Positions 54,806 through 64,000 of a DNA stretch of 64,000 bases are shown in pieces. Position 1 is the first letter of the stretch. Every line of letters starts with the position of its first letter. This DNA is from Azospirillum brasilense (lineage in GTDB: Bacteria > Pseudomonadota > Alphaproteobacteria > Azospirillales > Azospirillaceae): contig NZ_QOKV01000009.1 of NCBI RefSeq assembly GCF_008365405.1, forward strand, positions 62,001-126,000, in the 5' to 3' direction. The position numbers and the translations under genes are program-made. The notes below the pieces were generated by a model. The model did no database searches. It was not told where the DNA came from and worked only from the letters and a program-made list of their open reading frames with translations.

Positions 54806-56440
54806 TCACTGTGCGAGATCGACGCGGTGGAACAGGTGCAGGCCGAAGGGATTCATCCGATAGCCCGTCACCTCCTCGCGCAGCACCATGAACACCATGG
54901 AATGGGCCAGCGGCAGCCACGGAGCCTGGTCTTTGAAGATCTCCTGAGCCCGATGATACAGGGCGGTGCGCTTGGTGACGTCGGTGGTCTGCTTGGCCTC
55001 GATGATGGCGTCGTCGAAGGAACGGTCGCACCATTTGCCCATGTTGCCGCCGCCCTTGCGGGCCCCCTCGCAGCTCAGCAGCGTGTAGAGGAAATTGTCC
55101 GGGTCGCTGTTGTCACCGGTCCAGCCGATCATGCCCAGCTGGTGGTCGCCGTTCATCAGCCGCTTCATGTAGACCGACCAGTCGTCGGTCACCATGGTCG
55201 CCTTGACGCCGACCTGGGCCAGATCGTTGGCCATCATTTCCGCCGCCCGCTTGCCGGCGGGCATATAGGGCCGGGCCACCGGCATGTGCCACAGCTCGAT
55301 CTCGAAGCCGTTGGCGTAGCCGGCATCGGCCAGGAGCTGGCTGGCGCCCTTGGGGTCGTAGGGGATGTCCGCGATGGCGTCGTTGTAGCCCCAGCTCGTC
55401 GGCGGCAGCGGATTCTTCGCTGTACGACCGGTGTCGCCGTAGAGCGCGTCCACCAACGTTTCCTTGTCGATGGCCATGCTGAGCGCCCGACGCACCCGCA
55501 CGTCGTCCAGCGGCTTCCGTTCCACGTTGAAGGTGAGGAAGGCGACGTTGTAGCCCTCCTGCCGCAGCAGGGTCAGCGACGGGCTGTTGCGGATCTTCGG
55601 CAGGTCGGTCAGGTTGGGATAGGGCATGACGTGGCATTCGCCGGCCTGCAGCCGGTTCAGCCGGACCGTGGCGTTGGGGGTGATGGCGAAGACCAGATTG
55701 TCCAGCGGCGGCCGCCCGGCCCAGTGCCCCTCGAACGCTTTGTACTGGAGCAGATTGTCCTTCTGATAGGAAAGGAGCTGGAAGGCGCCGGTTCCCACCG
55801 GCTCCAGGTCGAACAGCTCCGGCGTGCCGCGCTTGACCATGGTGTCGGCGTATTCCGCCGAGGTGACGGCGGCGAAGACCATCGACAGGTTGGCCAGGAA
55901 GGGCGCCTGCGGCCGGTTCAGCGTGAAGCGCACCGTCAGGTCGTCCACCGCCTCGATCGACTTCAGGATCGAGCCCATGGAAAGGTCGTTGAAGTAGTTG
56001 TAGGCCCCGTTTCCGACCGAATGATACGGGTGGTCCTTGTGCCATTGCCGATAGAAGCTGAACAACACGTCGGCGGAGGTCAGCGTGCGCGTCGGCGTGT
56101 AGCCGGGCGTGTCGTGGAAGCGCACGCCGGGGCGCAGCTTGAAGGTGTAGACGGTGCCGTCCGGCGAGATGGTCCAGGATTCCGCGAGCGCGGGCACGAT
56201 GCTCTTCGATTCCGCGTCGAAGCGCACCAGCGTGTCGTAGGCGTGCAGGATCGCGTCGAAACTGGTGTTGGTGCGGGCCAGCGCTGGGGCCAGATTGTCC
56301 GGATTGCCTTCCGAGCAGAAGACCAGCGTCGATGCCGCCTCGGCCTTCTGCTGCGCTCCGTCGCCCGCCAGAGCCGCCGCCGCGATCAGGAGTGCTCCGC
56401 CCAGCCGGGCCACCCCATTCTTCAACACATCCGCCTTCAC
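54806..56440 (-). CDS. Family 5 extracellular solute-binding protein (DppA-like)
   Basis: 544 residues. Signal peptide (about 1-35), then LVFCSEGNPDNLAPALARTN, the conserved start of dipeptide/haem-binding DppA proteins, and the family 5 signature around VRFHDTPGYTPTRTLTSADV. It binds a peptide-like or similar ligand in the periplasm. The start is GTG 56440 after an excellent AGGAGG-like site; the longer frame lacks a signal. No permease or ATPase genes are nearby, so it either serves a transporter encoded elsewhere or feeds the sensor kinase gene that begins 14 bases downstream. Confidence 0.88.
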   Translation of the reverse strand: MKADVLKNGVARLGGALLIAAAALAGDGAQQKAEAASTLVFCSEGNPDNLAPALARTNTSFDAILHAYDTLVRFDAESKSIVPALAESWTISPDGTVYTFKLRPGVRFHDTPGYTPTRTLTSADVLFSFYRQWHKDHPYHSVGNGAYNYFNDLSMGSILKSIEAVDDLTVRFTLNRPQAPFLANLSMVFAAVTSAEYADTMVKRGTPELFDLEPVGTGAFQLLSYQKDNLLQYKAFEGHWAGRPPLDNLVFAITPNATVRLNRLQAGECHVMPYPNLTDLPKIRNSPSLTLLRQEGYNVAFLTFNVERKPLDDVRVRRALSMAIDKETLVDALYGDTGRTAKNPLPPTSWGYNDAIADIPYDPKGASQLLADAGYANGFEIELWHMPVARPYMPAGKRAAEMMANDLAQVGVKATMVTDDWSVYMKRLMNGDHQLGMIGWTGDNSDPDNFLYTLLSCEGARKGGGNMGKWCDRSFDDAIIEAKQTTDVTKRTALYHRAQEIFKDQAPWLPLAHSMVFMVLREEVTGYRMNPFGLHLFHRVDLAQ

Positions 56441-56927
56441 TCCGCCGTCCTCCCTCAACCGACTCTCTGCCCGAGCCCCCAATTGGTCTGCGGAGATTAA
56501 AGCCAAACGGCGCCTACTTGCAATTGACGATATCTTTCAAAAGACAATCAATGAGTTTCTTTGGGGAAACATGGCGTCTTCAACGAAATTTTTTATAACG
56601 ACCGGAGTGAGTCGATGGGGATTGATGGAAAAAACACATTTCGGGGTTGTATCGAGAGATTTGGCGGGGAGCGGACAGGGAGGCGGCGCCGCCATCGTTG
56701 TGCGACGGATCGGAACACACGACCGGACCACGTCCAGAGCGGCGTCATCGTCCCGGGCTGTTTTGGCGACGAAATGATGCACGGGTTGGTGGGGGGCACC
56801 GACCCGGCCCGCCGAGTTCCATGACGCCTTTCTGATTGGAGCATGGATCCCGTTCACAGCTGTCTGGAAACGTCTCCATGTGATTGGCGACAATCCCCAC
56901 TTCGTCATCCCCGCGAAGACGCATTCT
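56441..56927. other. AT-richer intergenic region without genes
   Basis: 487 bases, visibly richer in A and T than the rest (for instance around 56510-56640). It should hold the promoter of the binding-protein/kinase group. No frame in it has a ribosome-binding site together with sensible codon use, and I see no RNA gene. Confidence 0.5.
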
Positions 56928-57563
56928 TCACGGGATGTCCGGCTCTTTGGTCAGAAGACCCTTCGAGAGAAGCTGAAGATACATTTGAACGGCCTCTTCC
57001 GGCAGATTGACGACGCCGTCCTCATCGGTGTAGCGCAGGGCGAGATAGCCCCGCGTGGCGATCAGCATGTACACCAGCGGCTCCAACGCCTCGTCGCCGA
57101 GGTTGGCGATCTCGCCGTTCTTGCGGGCGCTGCGCAGGAAGCGCATGTAGCCGCCGGTGATGTTGTGGAAGTGCTGGCGGTGGGCCTTGGGCGCGAAAAT
57201 CTCCGCCTCGTTCAGGATGCGCAGGAAATAGGGCATGCGCTTGAGGAAGGAGAAGAAGGCCCGGAACGATTGTTCCTCCTTCTCCAGAAAGGTCCTGGCA
57301 CCACTGGCCTGCTGGCGGATGTGGGCCAGCATCTTGGCGCCCAGCACCGGAAGCAACTCGTCGAAGATTTCCTGCCGCGAGGAGAAGTAGTTGTAGAAGG
57401 TGCCCTGCGCCAGGTTCGCCCGCTGGGTGATGCGGGTGATCGAGGCGTCGATGTAGCCGTGTTCCCCCACCACCTCGGCGGCGGCCTGGAACAGGGCGTC
57501 GCGGACCTCTTCCGACCGCTGCACCCGCGTCTTCTTTCCCGCCGTCCGCCCCATCGCCGCCAT
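56928..57563 (-). CDS. TetR-family transcriptional regulator
   Basis: 211 residues. The N-terminal helix-turn-helix (about 15-65; VRDALFQAAAEVVGEHGYID, then ITQRANLAQGTFYNYF) is standard TetR; the rest is a helical ligand-binding and dimer domain. The start is ATG 57563, after AGGGAGA; an upstream TTG is in frame but unlikely. It sits 29 bases downstream of the MmgE/PrpD gene in the same direction, so it probably controls the acyl-CoA catabolic operon in response to an acyl-CoA-type effector. Confidence 0.9.
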   Translation of the reverse strand: MAAMGRTAGKKTRVQRSEEVRDALFQAAAEVVGEHGYIDASITRITQRANLAQGTFYNYFSSRQEIFDELLPVLGAKMLAHIRQQASGARTFLEKEEQSFRAFFSFLKRMPYFLRILNEAEIFAPKAHRQHFHNITGGYMRFLRSARKNGEIANLGDEALEPLVYMLIATRGYLALRYTDEDGVVNLPEEAVQMYLQLLSKGLLTKEPDIP

Positions 57564-57592
57564 CGCCTGCAATCTCCCTCACCGCCCCGGAT

Positions 57593-58996
57593 TTAGCCGT
57601 TCCCCACGCCTTTGACGAGAAAAACCGACGCCTGATGCGGGTGATCGGGAAGCCGCCCGAACGCTCCCAGCACGTCGCCGATCGCCGCGTCGGGCAGGGC
57701 GCGGGCGAAACGCTCGATCCGGTCGTAGGCGTCGGCGGGTACCCCGGTTTCGTCCCCGATGCGGCGGACCAGCGCGCTCACCGCCTCCCAGGGCAGTGAG
57801 AAGTCGTCGGTTGTCATGTCCTGGCGGCGGGTCAGCGCCGTGCCGTCCTCCAGCACCACCTCGATGGCGCAGCACAGCCGCCGCACGCCCTCCTCGGGGA
57901 CGAGATCGACCCGTTCGACCAGGGTGTTGACCGCGCCGTCGTCGTAGCGGGTCATCGTCTCCATGGTCGGCACGCCGCGCAGCAGGGTCAGCGCGATGCA
58001 GAAGGGGATGCTCATCAGCGTGCCGGAGATGCTGGCGAACGGCCCCTTCGAATCCATGCCGGCATAGCCGGTCTCGAACGGGTTCATGCGCACGGTCACC
58101 GACCGAATGGCCCTGCCCGCCACCTCGCCGCGCAGGGCGAGCGCCGCGGTGACCGGGGTCTGGTTGAAGGCGCAGACCGGGTAGGGCTTGAAGGTGACGC
58201 GGTGGATCGACCAGTCGCGCCCCAGCCGCGCCGCCAGCTCCACCGGATCGCAGCCGGTGCGGGTAAAGGCGCGGACGAAGCCGGTGCGGCCCTCGAAGGC
58301 GCGGGGGGCGGAGACGGAGCCCGCCGCCGCCAATCGTGCCGCCGTCAGGCCGTTCACCGCGGCGACGCCGACCTGATAACGCCACTCGTCGGTGCCGTCG
58401 TCGAAGGATTGCAGGATACCGCCGGTGAAGGACGCGGCGTTGGCGAGCGCCGCCGCGATGCGCTCCTCCGGCAGGCCGAGCAGGTACGCCGCCCCGGCGG
58501 CGGCGGCCAATGTGCCGTAGAGCGGTGAGGCGCGCAGGCCGGCGGGCGTGGTCAGCGGCGAGAAAGCGTTCTCCAGCAGCCCGCCCGCCTCGTAGCCGGC
58601 GACCAGGGCGGGCAGCAGCCGTTCCACCGGGCCGTCCCCGGCTTCGACCAGCGCGGTCAGCAGCGGGATCAGCACGGCGCCGATGTGGGCGGCGCCGCAG
58701 GTGTCCTCCTGCGCCCGGCCATGGAACAGGGGGGAGCCTGCCAGCGCCGCGCCGGGAACGCTGGTCCGTCGTCCATCCCCCAGCATGGTGACGCCGCCGG
58801 AATGTTCCCCATGCAGGGCCAGCGCCGCCGTCCGCGCCACCGGGGCGTAGGGCGTGCCGTGGCCGCCGAGCGCGATGCCGTAGCCGTTCAGCAGGCAGAC
58901 CCGTGCCTTCTCCACCACGTCGGGCGGCAGGCTGTCCAGGGTGAGGCCGGCGACGAAGCGGGCGATGGCCGCCGCCAAGGTTTCGGAAGCGGTCAT
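57593..58996 (-). CDS. MmgE/PrpD-family protein
   Basis: 467 residues of the MmgE/PrpD fold, which includes 2-methylcitrate dehydratase, cis-aconitate decarboxylase and many uncharacterised members. Visible motifs: VCLLNGYGIALGGHGTP, FHGRAQEDTCGAAHIGA and VTFKPYPVCAFNQTPV (KPYP being the family hallmark). The specific substrate cannot be assigned. It is coupled to the acyl-CoA ligase gene by an ATGA overlap, suggesting a joint role in breaking down a branched or dicarboxylic acid. Confidence 0.88.
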   Translation of the reverse strand: MTASETLAAAIARFVAGLTLDSLPPDVVEKARVCLLNGYGIALGGHGTPYAPVARTAALALHGEHSGGVTMLGDGRRTSVPGAALAGSPLFHGRAQEDTCGAAHIGAVLIPLLTALVEAGDGPVERLLPALVAGYEAGGLLENAFSPLTTPAGLRASPLYGTLAAAAGAAYLLGLPEERIAAALANAASFTGGILQSFDDGTDEWRYQVGVAAVNGLTAARLAAAGSVSAPRAFEGRTGFVRAFTRTGCDPVELAARLGRDWSIHRVTFKPYPVCAFNQTPVTAALALRGEVAGRAIRSVTVRMNPFETGYAGMDSKGPFASISGTLMSIPFCIALTLLRGVPTMETMTRYDDGAVNTLVERVDLVPEEGVRRLCCAIEVVLEDGTALTRRQDMTTDDFSLPWEAVSALVRRIGDETGVPADAYDRIERFARALPDAAIGDVLGAFGRLPDHPHQASVFLVKGVGNG

Positions 58997-60507
58997 GGGG
59001 TGTCCTCCTCGCTGGTCGGAATCAGCTCGTCGCGCAGCACGCGCTTCAGCACCTTGCCGGACGGGTTGCGCGGCAGCGCCTCGCGCAGCAGCAGGCGCTT
59101 GGGGATCTTGAAGCCGGCGAGGTGCCGGCGGCAGTGCTGCTCCAGCGTCTCGGCGTCGAGGCTCTCGCCCTCCTTCAGCACCACGACCGCCGCCGGCACC
59201 TCGCCCCAGCGCTCGTCGGGGACGGCGATGACGGCGACCTCGACGACCTGGGGCAGCAGGAAGACGACCCGTTCGATCTCCGAGGAGGCGATGTTCTCGC
59301 CGCCGCTGATGATCATGTCCTTCTTGCGGTCGGTCAGGAACAGGAAGCCGTCGGCGTCGAGATAGCCGACGTCGCCGGTGCGGAACCAGTCGCCGTAGAA
59401 GCTGCGCGCCGTCTTCTCCGGGTCTTTCCAATAGCCTTTGGTGACCTTCGGTCCGCGCAGGCAGATCTCGCCGATTTCCCCGGCGGGCAGGGAGGTGCCG
59501 GCATCGTCGCGGATGTCGATCTCCACATGGGCGAGCGCCCGGCCCGTCGAGCCGATCTTCTCGATCTCCTGCCCGGCCTCCATCAGCGTGTCGCCCGAAC
59601 AGCTCTCGGTCAGGCCGTAGCCATCGATGTAGCGGGCGTTGGCGAACAGGCCGGTGAAGTCGCGGATGCGCTGTTCCGGCGTGCGCTCGCCGCCGCCGAT
59701 CGCCCATTTCAGGCTGGAGACGTCGTAGCGCCCGCGTTCCGGATGGGACAGGATGCGCCCGACCATCACCGGGGCGAACCAGGCGCCGGTCAGTTGCTCG
59801 CGCTCGATGGCGGCCAGCGCCGTGTCCGGGTCGAAGTCGCGCAGCAGGCAGATCGTCCCACCCAGCCACAACACCGCGAGGCCCGGCAGGTCGAAGGCGC
59901 CGACATGGTACAGCGGCCCGACCGCCAGCAACCGGTCCTCCGCCGTCAGCCCCAGCGCCGTCACATGGTCCATGCATTTCCAGTAGAAGTTCTCGTAGGA
60001 ATGCATGACCCCCTTGGGGTGGTCGGTGGTGCCCGACGTGTACATCAGCCGGAACAGGTCCTGCGTCCCGCGCACCCGCATCGGCGGCACCGGCCCCTCG
60101 GTGCCGGCCAGCGTCCGCCCGTCCGCCTGCGCCGCCGCGTCGACCAGGACGGCGTTCGGTTCGCCCTCCACCGCCGCGGCCAGCTCGGCGTCGGCGAAGA
60201 CCAGCATCGCCCCGGCGTTGCCGGTGATGAAGGCGACCTCGGGGGCGGCCAGCCGGTAGTTGATCGGCAGGAACACCGCGCCGATGTGGCTGGCGGCGAA
60301 GGCGATCTCCAGGAAGGCGGCGCTGTTCTTCATCACCACCGCCACCACGTCGCCCTCGCGCACGCCGCGCCGGTGGAGGAAGGCGGCCATCCGCCCGATG
60401 CGGTCGAGGAAATCGGCGTAGCTGATGCGCTGGTCGCCGTAGACCAGCGCCAGCCGGTCGGGCGTGCGCAGCGCGTGGAACCGGATGAAGGCGCTCAGAT
60501 TGACCAC
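58993..60507 (-). CDS. Acyl-CoA synthetase (AMP-forming)
   Basis: 504 residues of the ANL superfamily: LMYTSGTTDHPKGVMHSYEN (P-loop motif), YGLTESCSGDT, GDVGYLDADGFLF, DRKKDMIISGGENI, and the C-terminal Lys in NPSGKVLKR. It activates a carboxylic acid to its CoA thioester. Chain-length preference cannot be read. The start is a GTG after GAGGGAGG. It is followed by MmgE/PrpD (overlap) and preceded by acyl-CoA dehydrogenase, so it probably provides the CoA-ester for this operon. Confidence 0.9.
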   Translation of the reverse strand: MVNLSAFIRFHALRTPDRLALVYGDQRISYADFLDRIGRMAAFLHRRGVREGDVVAVVMKNSAAFLEIAFAASHIGAVFLPINYRLAAPEVAFITGNAGAMLVFADAELAAAVEGEPNAVLVDAAAQADGRTLAGTEGPVPPMRVRGTQDLFRLMYTSGTTDHPKGVMHSYENFYWKCMDHVTALGLTAEDRLLAVGPLYHVGAFDLPGLAVLWLGGTICLLRDFDPDTALAAIEREQLTGAWFAPVMVGRILSHPERGRYDVSSLKWAIGGGERTPEQRIRDFTGLFANARYIDGYGLTESCSGDTLMEAGQEIEKIGSTGRALAHVEIDIRDDAGTSLPAGEIGEICLRGPKVTKGYWKDPEKTARSFYGDWFRTGDVGYLDADGFLFLTDRKKDMIISGGENIASSEIERVVFLLPQVVEVAVIAVPDERWGEVPAAVVVLKEGESLDAETLEQHCRRHLAGFKIPKRLLLREALPRNPSGKVLKRVLRDELIPTSEEDTP

Positions 60508-60556
60508 GGGTGTCCCCTCCCTCGGGATGTGCGTCCGGCTTATCCGCCGGCTTCGC

Positions 60557-61729
60557 TCAGTAGGATTTCGGCATGCCGAGATCGTGCATGGCGATGAAGT
60601 TCAACACCATCTCTTCCGACACCGGGGCGAAGCGGAACAGCCTTGCGTCGCGCCACAGCCGCTCGACGTGATACTCCTTGGCGTAGCCCATGCCGCCCAT
60701 CGCCTGCATCGACCGCTCAATGGCGTGGGACGCCGCCTGCGCCGCGATCAGCTTGGCGATGTTGGCCTCGCTGCCGTAGGGCAAGCCCGTGTCGCAGAGA
60801 GACGCCGCCTTCAAATTCATCAGCCGGGCGCATTGCAGCTCGGCGTGGGCCTGGGCGAGCGGGAACTGGACGCCCTGGTAGGCGGCCACCGGCTTGTCGC
60901 CGAACACCTTGCGGTCCTTGGCGTAGTCCACCGCCAGCCGGATGGCGAGGCTGCCGGCGCCGACCAGTCCGGCGGTGGTGACGATGCGCTCGGTGTTCAG
61001 CACGTCGAGAAGCTGGTGCCAGCCGCCGTCGAGCGTGCCGATCAGCTCGTCCGGCTCGATCCGGACGTCGTCGAAGTAGACGGTGCTGGAGGCCAGCGTG
61101 TTGGTGCCGACCTTCTCGATCGGCTGATGGCTGAGCCCTTCGCGGTCCACGTCGATCAGGAACAGGCTGATGCCGGCGGTGCGGCGGCCCGCCTCCTCCA
61201 GCCGGGTGGTGCGGGCGACCACCAGCATCTTCTGCGCGTCGGGAACGCCGGTGATCCAGATCTTCTGGCCCTTCAGCCGCCAACCCTGGCCGTCGGCGTG
61301 GGCGAAGCTGCGGATCTCCAGGCTGTTGGAGCCGGCGTTCGGCTCGGTCAGCGCCATGCAGAAATTCAGCTTGCCCTGGATCAGGGCGGGCAGCATGGCG
61401 TCCTTCTGCGCCTTGGTGCCGAATTTCGCCAGCGCCACGCCGCCGAAGATCGGGTTGATCATGAAAAGCTGGGCCAGCGTCGCGCCGCCGCCCGCCGCCG
61501 ACAGCGCCTCCACCACCAGCGCCATGTCGAGCATGCCGAGGCCGGAGCCGCCATATTCCTCGGGCAGGGAAACGCCGCCGAGGCCGGATTCGCAGATGCC
61601 GGCCCAGGCCTCGGTCGGGAAGCTCTTCTTCGCGTCCTGCTCGCGCCAATAGTCGGGACCGAACTCGGCACCGACGCGCGACGCCGTCTCGATCATCAGG
61701 CGCTGTTCTTCGGAAAGCTGGAAGTCCAT
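60557..61729 (-). CDS. Acyl-CoA dehydrogenase
   Basis: 390 residues with the three-part acyl-CoA dehydrogenase fold: MDFQLSEEQRLMIETASRVG, FCMALTEPNAGSNSLEI (FAD/substrate motif), and QAMGGMGYAKEYHVERLWRD, whose Glu is the likely catalytic base by family position. It introduces the 2,3 double bond into an acyl-CoA, passing electrons to ETF. Neighbours are the acyl-CoA ligase and, upstream, the E2 and enoyl-CoA hydratase genes. Confidence 0.92.
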   Translation of the reverse strand: MDFQLSEEQRLMIETASRVGAEFGPDYWREQDAKKSFPTEAWAGICESGLGGVSLPEEYGGSGLGMLDMALVVEALSAAGGGATLAQLFMINPIFGGVALAKFGTKAQKDAMLPALIQGKLNFCMALTEPNAGSNSLEIRSFAHADGQGWRLKGQKIWITGVPDAQKMLVVARTTRLEEAGRRTAGISLFLIDVDREGLSHQPIEKVGTNTLASSTVYFDDVRIEPDELIGTLDGGWHQLLDVLNTERIVTTAGLVGAGSLAIRLAVDYAKDRKVFGDKPVAAYQGVQFPLAQAHAELQCARLMNLKAASLCDTGLPYGSEANIAKLIAAQAASHAIERSMQAMGGMGYAKEYHVERLWRDARLFRFAPVSEEMVLNFIAMHDLGMPKSY

Positions 61730-61747
61730 GGGGAATCGTTCCTTGGG

Positions 61748-63013
61748 TCAGGCGGCGCGAAGCAGGCGCAACGGCCGCTCCAGCCCGGCGATGATGCGGT
61801 TGAGGAAGGTCAGGGCGGTCACCCCGTCGAACAGCCGGTGGTCCGCCGACAGGACGAGGCCGAGTTCGCGCTTCAGCACCGGGGCTCCCGCCTCGTCGGG
61901 ACGGAAGACGGAGCGGACGCTGCCGACGCCGAGGATGCTCGACTGGCCGGGGTTGATGATCGAGGTCATGTAGGTGACGTTGTGCATGCCGGCGTTGGAC
62001 ACGGTGACGGCGCCGCCCTGGAAGTCCTCCTCCGTCAGGCGTCCGTCACGTGCGCGGCGGGTCAGGGACGCGGCCTCTGCCGCCAGCCGGTCGAGCGGCA
62101 GGGTCGCCGCCCCGCGCAGCACCGGGGCGACCAGCCCGCGCGGCGTGTCCACCGCCATGCCGATGTCGCCGCGGCCAAGGGCGAGGATCGCGCCGCCGGC
62201 AGGCTCGTCGTCCCACACCCGGTCCATCTCCGGCATGGCGGCGAGCGCCCGACCGACGGCGGCCAGCACCAGATGGGTCATCGAAATCCGGGGAAGTCCG
62301 GACTCGGTGTCGGCGTTCAGCCGGTCGCGCAGGGCGGCCAGCTCCGTCACCTCGGCCTCCGCGGCGAGGTAGAAGTGCGGCACGTCGCGCTTGGCGGCGG
62401 TCAGGCGGCGGGCGACGGTCGCCTGCAGGGTGGTGGGCTTCGACCGGTCCCCGGCGGGTGTCTCGATCTTTGGCGCCTGGGGTGCGGGTTGGGGCGCCGG
62501 TTGAGGCGCCGGCTGGGGTATTGGCCGCGTTTGCGCCGCCGCCTCGACATCGGCCACCTTGATGCGGCCACGCGGGCCGCTGCCGGTCACCGCCGCGAGA
62601 TCGACACCGAGACCTTCGGCGCGGCGCCGGGCGAGCGGCGTCGACAGGATGCGCTCCCCATTGGCGCGGACGGGGGCGGGCAGGGGACGGGTGCTTGCGG
62701 GGACGGCAATCGGGGCGGCCTTCGCGGCGGGCGCCTCCGCCGGTTGCGGAGCGGGGGCGGCCCCCGCGCCGTCGGCGGACCAGCGGGCGATCGGGGTGCC
62801 GACGGCCACCGTCTCGCCGGCCGGGATGGTCGTCTCGATCAGCACGCCGTCGCTGTCGGCTTCGACCTCCGAGGCGATCTTGTCGGTTTCGACAACGAGC
62901 AGCACGTCGCCGCTGCGGAAGGGCTGGCCGGGAGACACCCGCCATTCGGCGAGCACCCCCTCGGTCATCGTCAGCCCCAGCTTGGGCATCACCAGTTCGC
63001 GGACCATGGTCAT
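61748..63013 (-). CDS. 2-oxoacid dehydrogenase E2 (dihydrolipoamide acyltransferase)
   Basis: 421 residues: lipoyl domain (1-80; lipoylated Lys in [11 protein letters not shown]), a Pro/Ala linker, the peripheral-subunit-binding domain ([30 protein letters not shown]), a second linker of repeated QPAP units, and the catalytic domain ending in [11 protein letters not shown] (His and Asp of the active site). The substrate 2-oxoacid is unknown; branched-chain and acetoin-type complexes are both possible. It overlaps the enoyl-CoA hydratase gene (ATGA) and precedes E1-beta, so complex genes and beta-oxidation genes are mixed in one operon. Confidence 0.92.
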   Translation of the reverse strand: MTMVRELVMPKLGLTMTEGVLAEWRVSPGQPFRSGDVLLVVETDKIASEVEADSDGVLIETTIPAGETVAVGTPIARWSADGAGAAPAPQPAEAPAAKAAPIAVPASTRPLPAPVRANGERILSTPLARRRAEGLGVDLAAVTGSGPRGRIKVADVEAAAQTRPIPQPAPQPAPQPAPQAPKIETPAGDRSKPTTLQATVARRLTAAKRDVPHFYLAAEAEVTELAALRDRLNADTESGLPRISMTHLVLAAVGRALAAMPEMDRVWDDEPAGGAILALGRGDIGMAVDTPRGLVAPVLRGAATLPLDRLAAEAASLTRRARDGRLTEEDFQGGAVTVSNAGMHNVTYMTSIINPGQSSILGVGSVRSVFRPDEAGAPVLKRELGLVLSADHRLFDGVTALTFLNRIIAGLERPLRLLRAA

Positions 63014-63798
63014 TGTCCCGTGAAGGCGGCCTTGCGCTTCTCCAGGAAGGCGCGGCAGCCCTCGTGCGCGTCCCGGCTGTCGAGCACCAGCCCGATCATC
63101 GCCTGCTCGTAGGCCAGCGAGGCGCCGAGCGGCATCTCCGCGCCATGGCGCAGCGTGCGCTTGGTCAGCTTCAGGATCAGCGGCGACTTGGCGGCGATCT
63201 TGTGGGCGGTGGCCATCGCCTCGGCCATCAGTTCGGCCTTCGGCACGGCGCGGTTGACCAGTCCCCAGGCGACGGCCTCCGCGGCGGTGAACTGGTCGCC
63301 GGTGAAGACCAGCTCGCGCGCCCGGCAAGGCGGGATCTGGCGCAGGATGCGCTGGGTGCCGCCGGCGCCGGGGAACAGGCCGAGGTTGATTTCCGGCAGG
63401 CCGAACTTCGCGGTGTCGGCGGCGATGCGGATGTCGAGCGACAGCACCAGCTCGGTCCCGCCGCCGAGCGCCCAGCCGTTGACGGCGGCGACGGTCGGCT
63501 TGTCGCAGGTCTCGAACCGGCGGAACACCCGGTGCACGACCTCCGCGAAGTCGAGATAGTGGGCGAGGCCCTGGCGGCTGTCGAGATCGGCGATGTCGCC
63601 GCCGGCCACAAAGGCGCGCTCGCCGGCCCCGGTGACGACGATCACATGGACGCCGTCGTCGGCCTCCAACTCGCCCAGCGCCCGTTCCAACTCCAGCAGG
63701 GTCGGCACGTCGAGCGCGTTGAGCGTCGCCGGGCGGTTGATGGTGATCAGGCCCACGGCGCCGTCGCGGCTGGTGAGGATGGGGCTTTCGTCCGTCAT
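63010..63798 (-). CDS. Enoyl-CoA hydratase/isomerase family protein
   Basis: 262 residues of the crotonase fold: [20 protein letters not shown], oxyanion-hole [11 protein letters not shown], and [20 protein letters not shown] with Glu, then [12 protein letters not shown] with the position of the second catalytic Glu occupied by Gly-rich sequence. It may hydrate an enoyl-CoA or act as an isomerase. It lies between the E1-beta and E2 genes. Confidence 0.9.
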   Translation of the reverse strand: MTDESPILTSRDGAVGLITINRPATLNALDVPTLLELERALGELEADDGVHVIVVTGAGERAFVAGGDIADLDSRQGLAHYLDFAEVVHRVFRRFETCDKPTVAAVNGWALGGGTELVLSLDIRIAADTAKFGLPEINLGLFPGAGGTQRILRQIPPCRARELVFTGDQFTAAEAVAWGLVNRAVPKAELMAEAMATAHKIAAKSPLILKLTKRTLRHGAEMPLGASLAYEQAMIGLVLDSRDAHEGCRAFLEKRKAAFTGQ

Positions 63799-63824
63799 GG
63801 TGTTTGTCCTCCCGTGGGTCGGTA

Positions 63825-64000
63825 TCAGGCGAGCGTGCTCTTGACCGCCGCGACGATCCGGTCGGCGTCGGGCAGATAGGCCGCTTCGAGGGTCTTGGCG
63901 AAGGCGATGGGCATGAAGGGCGCGCCGACCCGCAGCACCGGGGCGTCGAGGTCGTCGAAGGCGTCCGCGGCGATGCGCGCGGCGATCTCCGCCCCGACGC
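63825..64000 (-). CDS. 2-oxoacid dehydrogenase E1 beta subunit (C-terminal part)
   Basis: The last 57 codons before the stop at 63825 are inside the window. DAFDDLDAPVLRVGAPFMPI followed by AFAKTLEAAYLPDADRIVAA is the conserved C-terminal end of E1-beta subunits of pyruvate-, acetoin- or branched-chain-type complexes. The remainder, and probably E1-alpha, lie beyond the right edge. It partners the E2 gene at 61748. Confidence 0.85.
   Translation of the reverse strand, partial: VGAEIAARIAADAFDDLDAPVLRVGAPFMPIAFAKTLEAAYLPDADRIVAAVKSTLA

Noticed and set aside
56537..56908. Small open frames in the AT-rich gap before the binding-protein gene
   Set aside because: Both strands have open frames, but none has a ribosome-binding site or known similarity.

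Overview
The window looks like high-GC alphaproteobacterial DNA, most likely from an Azospirillum-type member of the Rhodospirillales. This rests on codon bias, gene content (ubiTUV, NnrR-like regulator, DUF1127, catecholate siderophore locus) and on how familiar the protein sequences look; no 16S rRNA or replication gene is present to confirm it. The many insertion-sequence scraps between 4.6 and 24.6 kb suggest a secondary replicon (chromid or plasmid) or an accessory part of one.

Left end (1-4.7 kb): ubiT-ubiU-ubiV, the oxygen-independent ubiquinone pathway, run leftwards behind an FNR-type palindrome. Next come a DUF2249 protein, a Crp/Fnr-family regulator resembling NnrR and a DUF1858 protein, which together look like a low-oxygen or nitrogen-oxide module. 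Its edge was cut by an IS6-family element that left only the C-terminal tail of a membrane protein.

4.7-26.5 kb is an accessory mosaic. One leftward operon encodes an MBL-fold hydrolase, an alpha/beta hydrolase, a tautomerase and a zinc-less quinone-reductase-type oxidoreductase, with a 956-residue winged-helix/STAND ATPase regulator upstream. A second giant regulator (BTAD/SARP-like with cyclase-like, AAA and TPR regions) sits beside a secreted TPR protein and a divergent methyltransferase. The TPR and methyltransferase promoters each carry a 19-bp tandem repeat (WTTCACGC-N3-WTTCACGC) at almost the same distance from the start codon, and a close variant precedes the oxidoreductase gene. Around these lie remnants of IS3, IS5, IS6 and ISKra4-like elements, a broken arsenite-efflux gene (acr3), a frameshifted KAP NTPase, a Phd/VapC-like toxin-antitoxin pair whose toxin lacks its first catalytic Asp, and a long unknown gene broken by two frameshifts.

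26.5-50.6 kb is a complete catecholate siderophore locus, all on the minus strand. It holds entC-E-B-A, an MbtH-like protein and a dimodular NRPS (C-A-T-C-A-T-TE; the second A domain carries the serine code of EntF). It also holds a lipoprotein-type enterochelin esterase, an RND pump with its adaptor, an EntS-like exporter, a TonB-dependent receptor and a PepSY-type iron-uptake membrane operon. A perfect 19-bp Fur-box palindrome precedes entC, and weaker ones precede the receptor and the PepSY operon. The likely product is a 2,3-dihydroxybenzoyl-X-serine oligo-ester, where X is unknown and possibly basic.

50.7-64 kb: a CheY-like receiver and a TorS-like hybrid histidine kinase, an orphan DppA-like binding protein, a TetR regulator, and a leftward acyl-CoA catabolic operon (MmgE/PrpD, acyl-CoA ligase, acyl-CoA dehydrogenase, 2-oxoacid dehydrogenase E2, enoyl-CoA hydratase, E1-beta) that runs off the right end.
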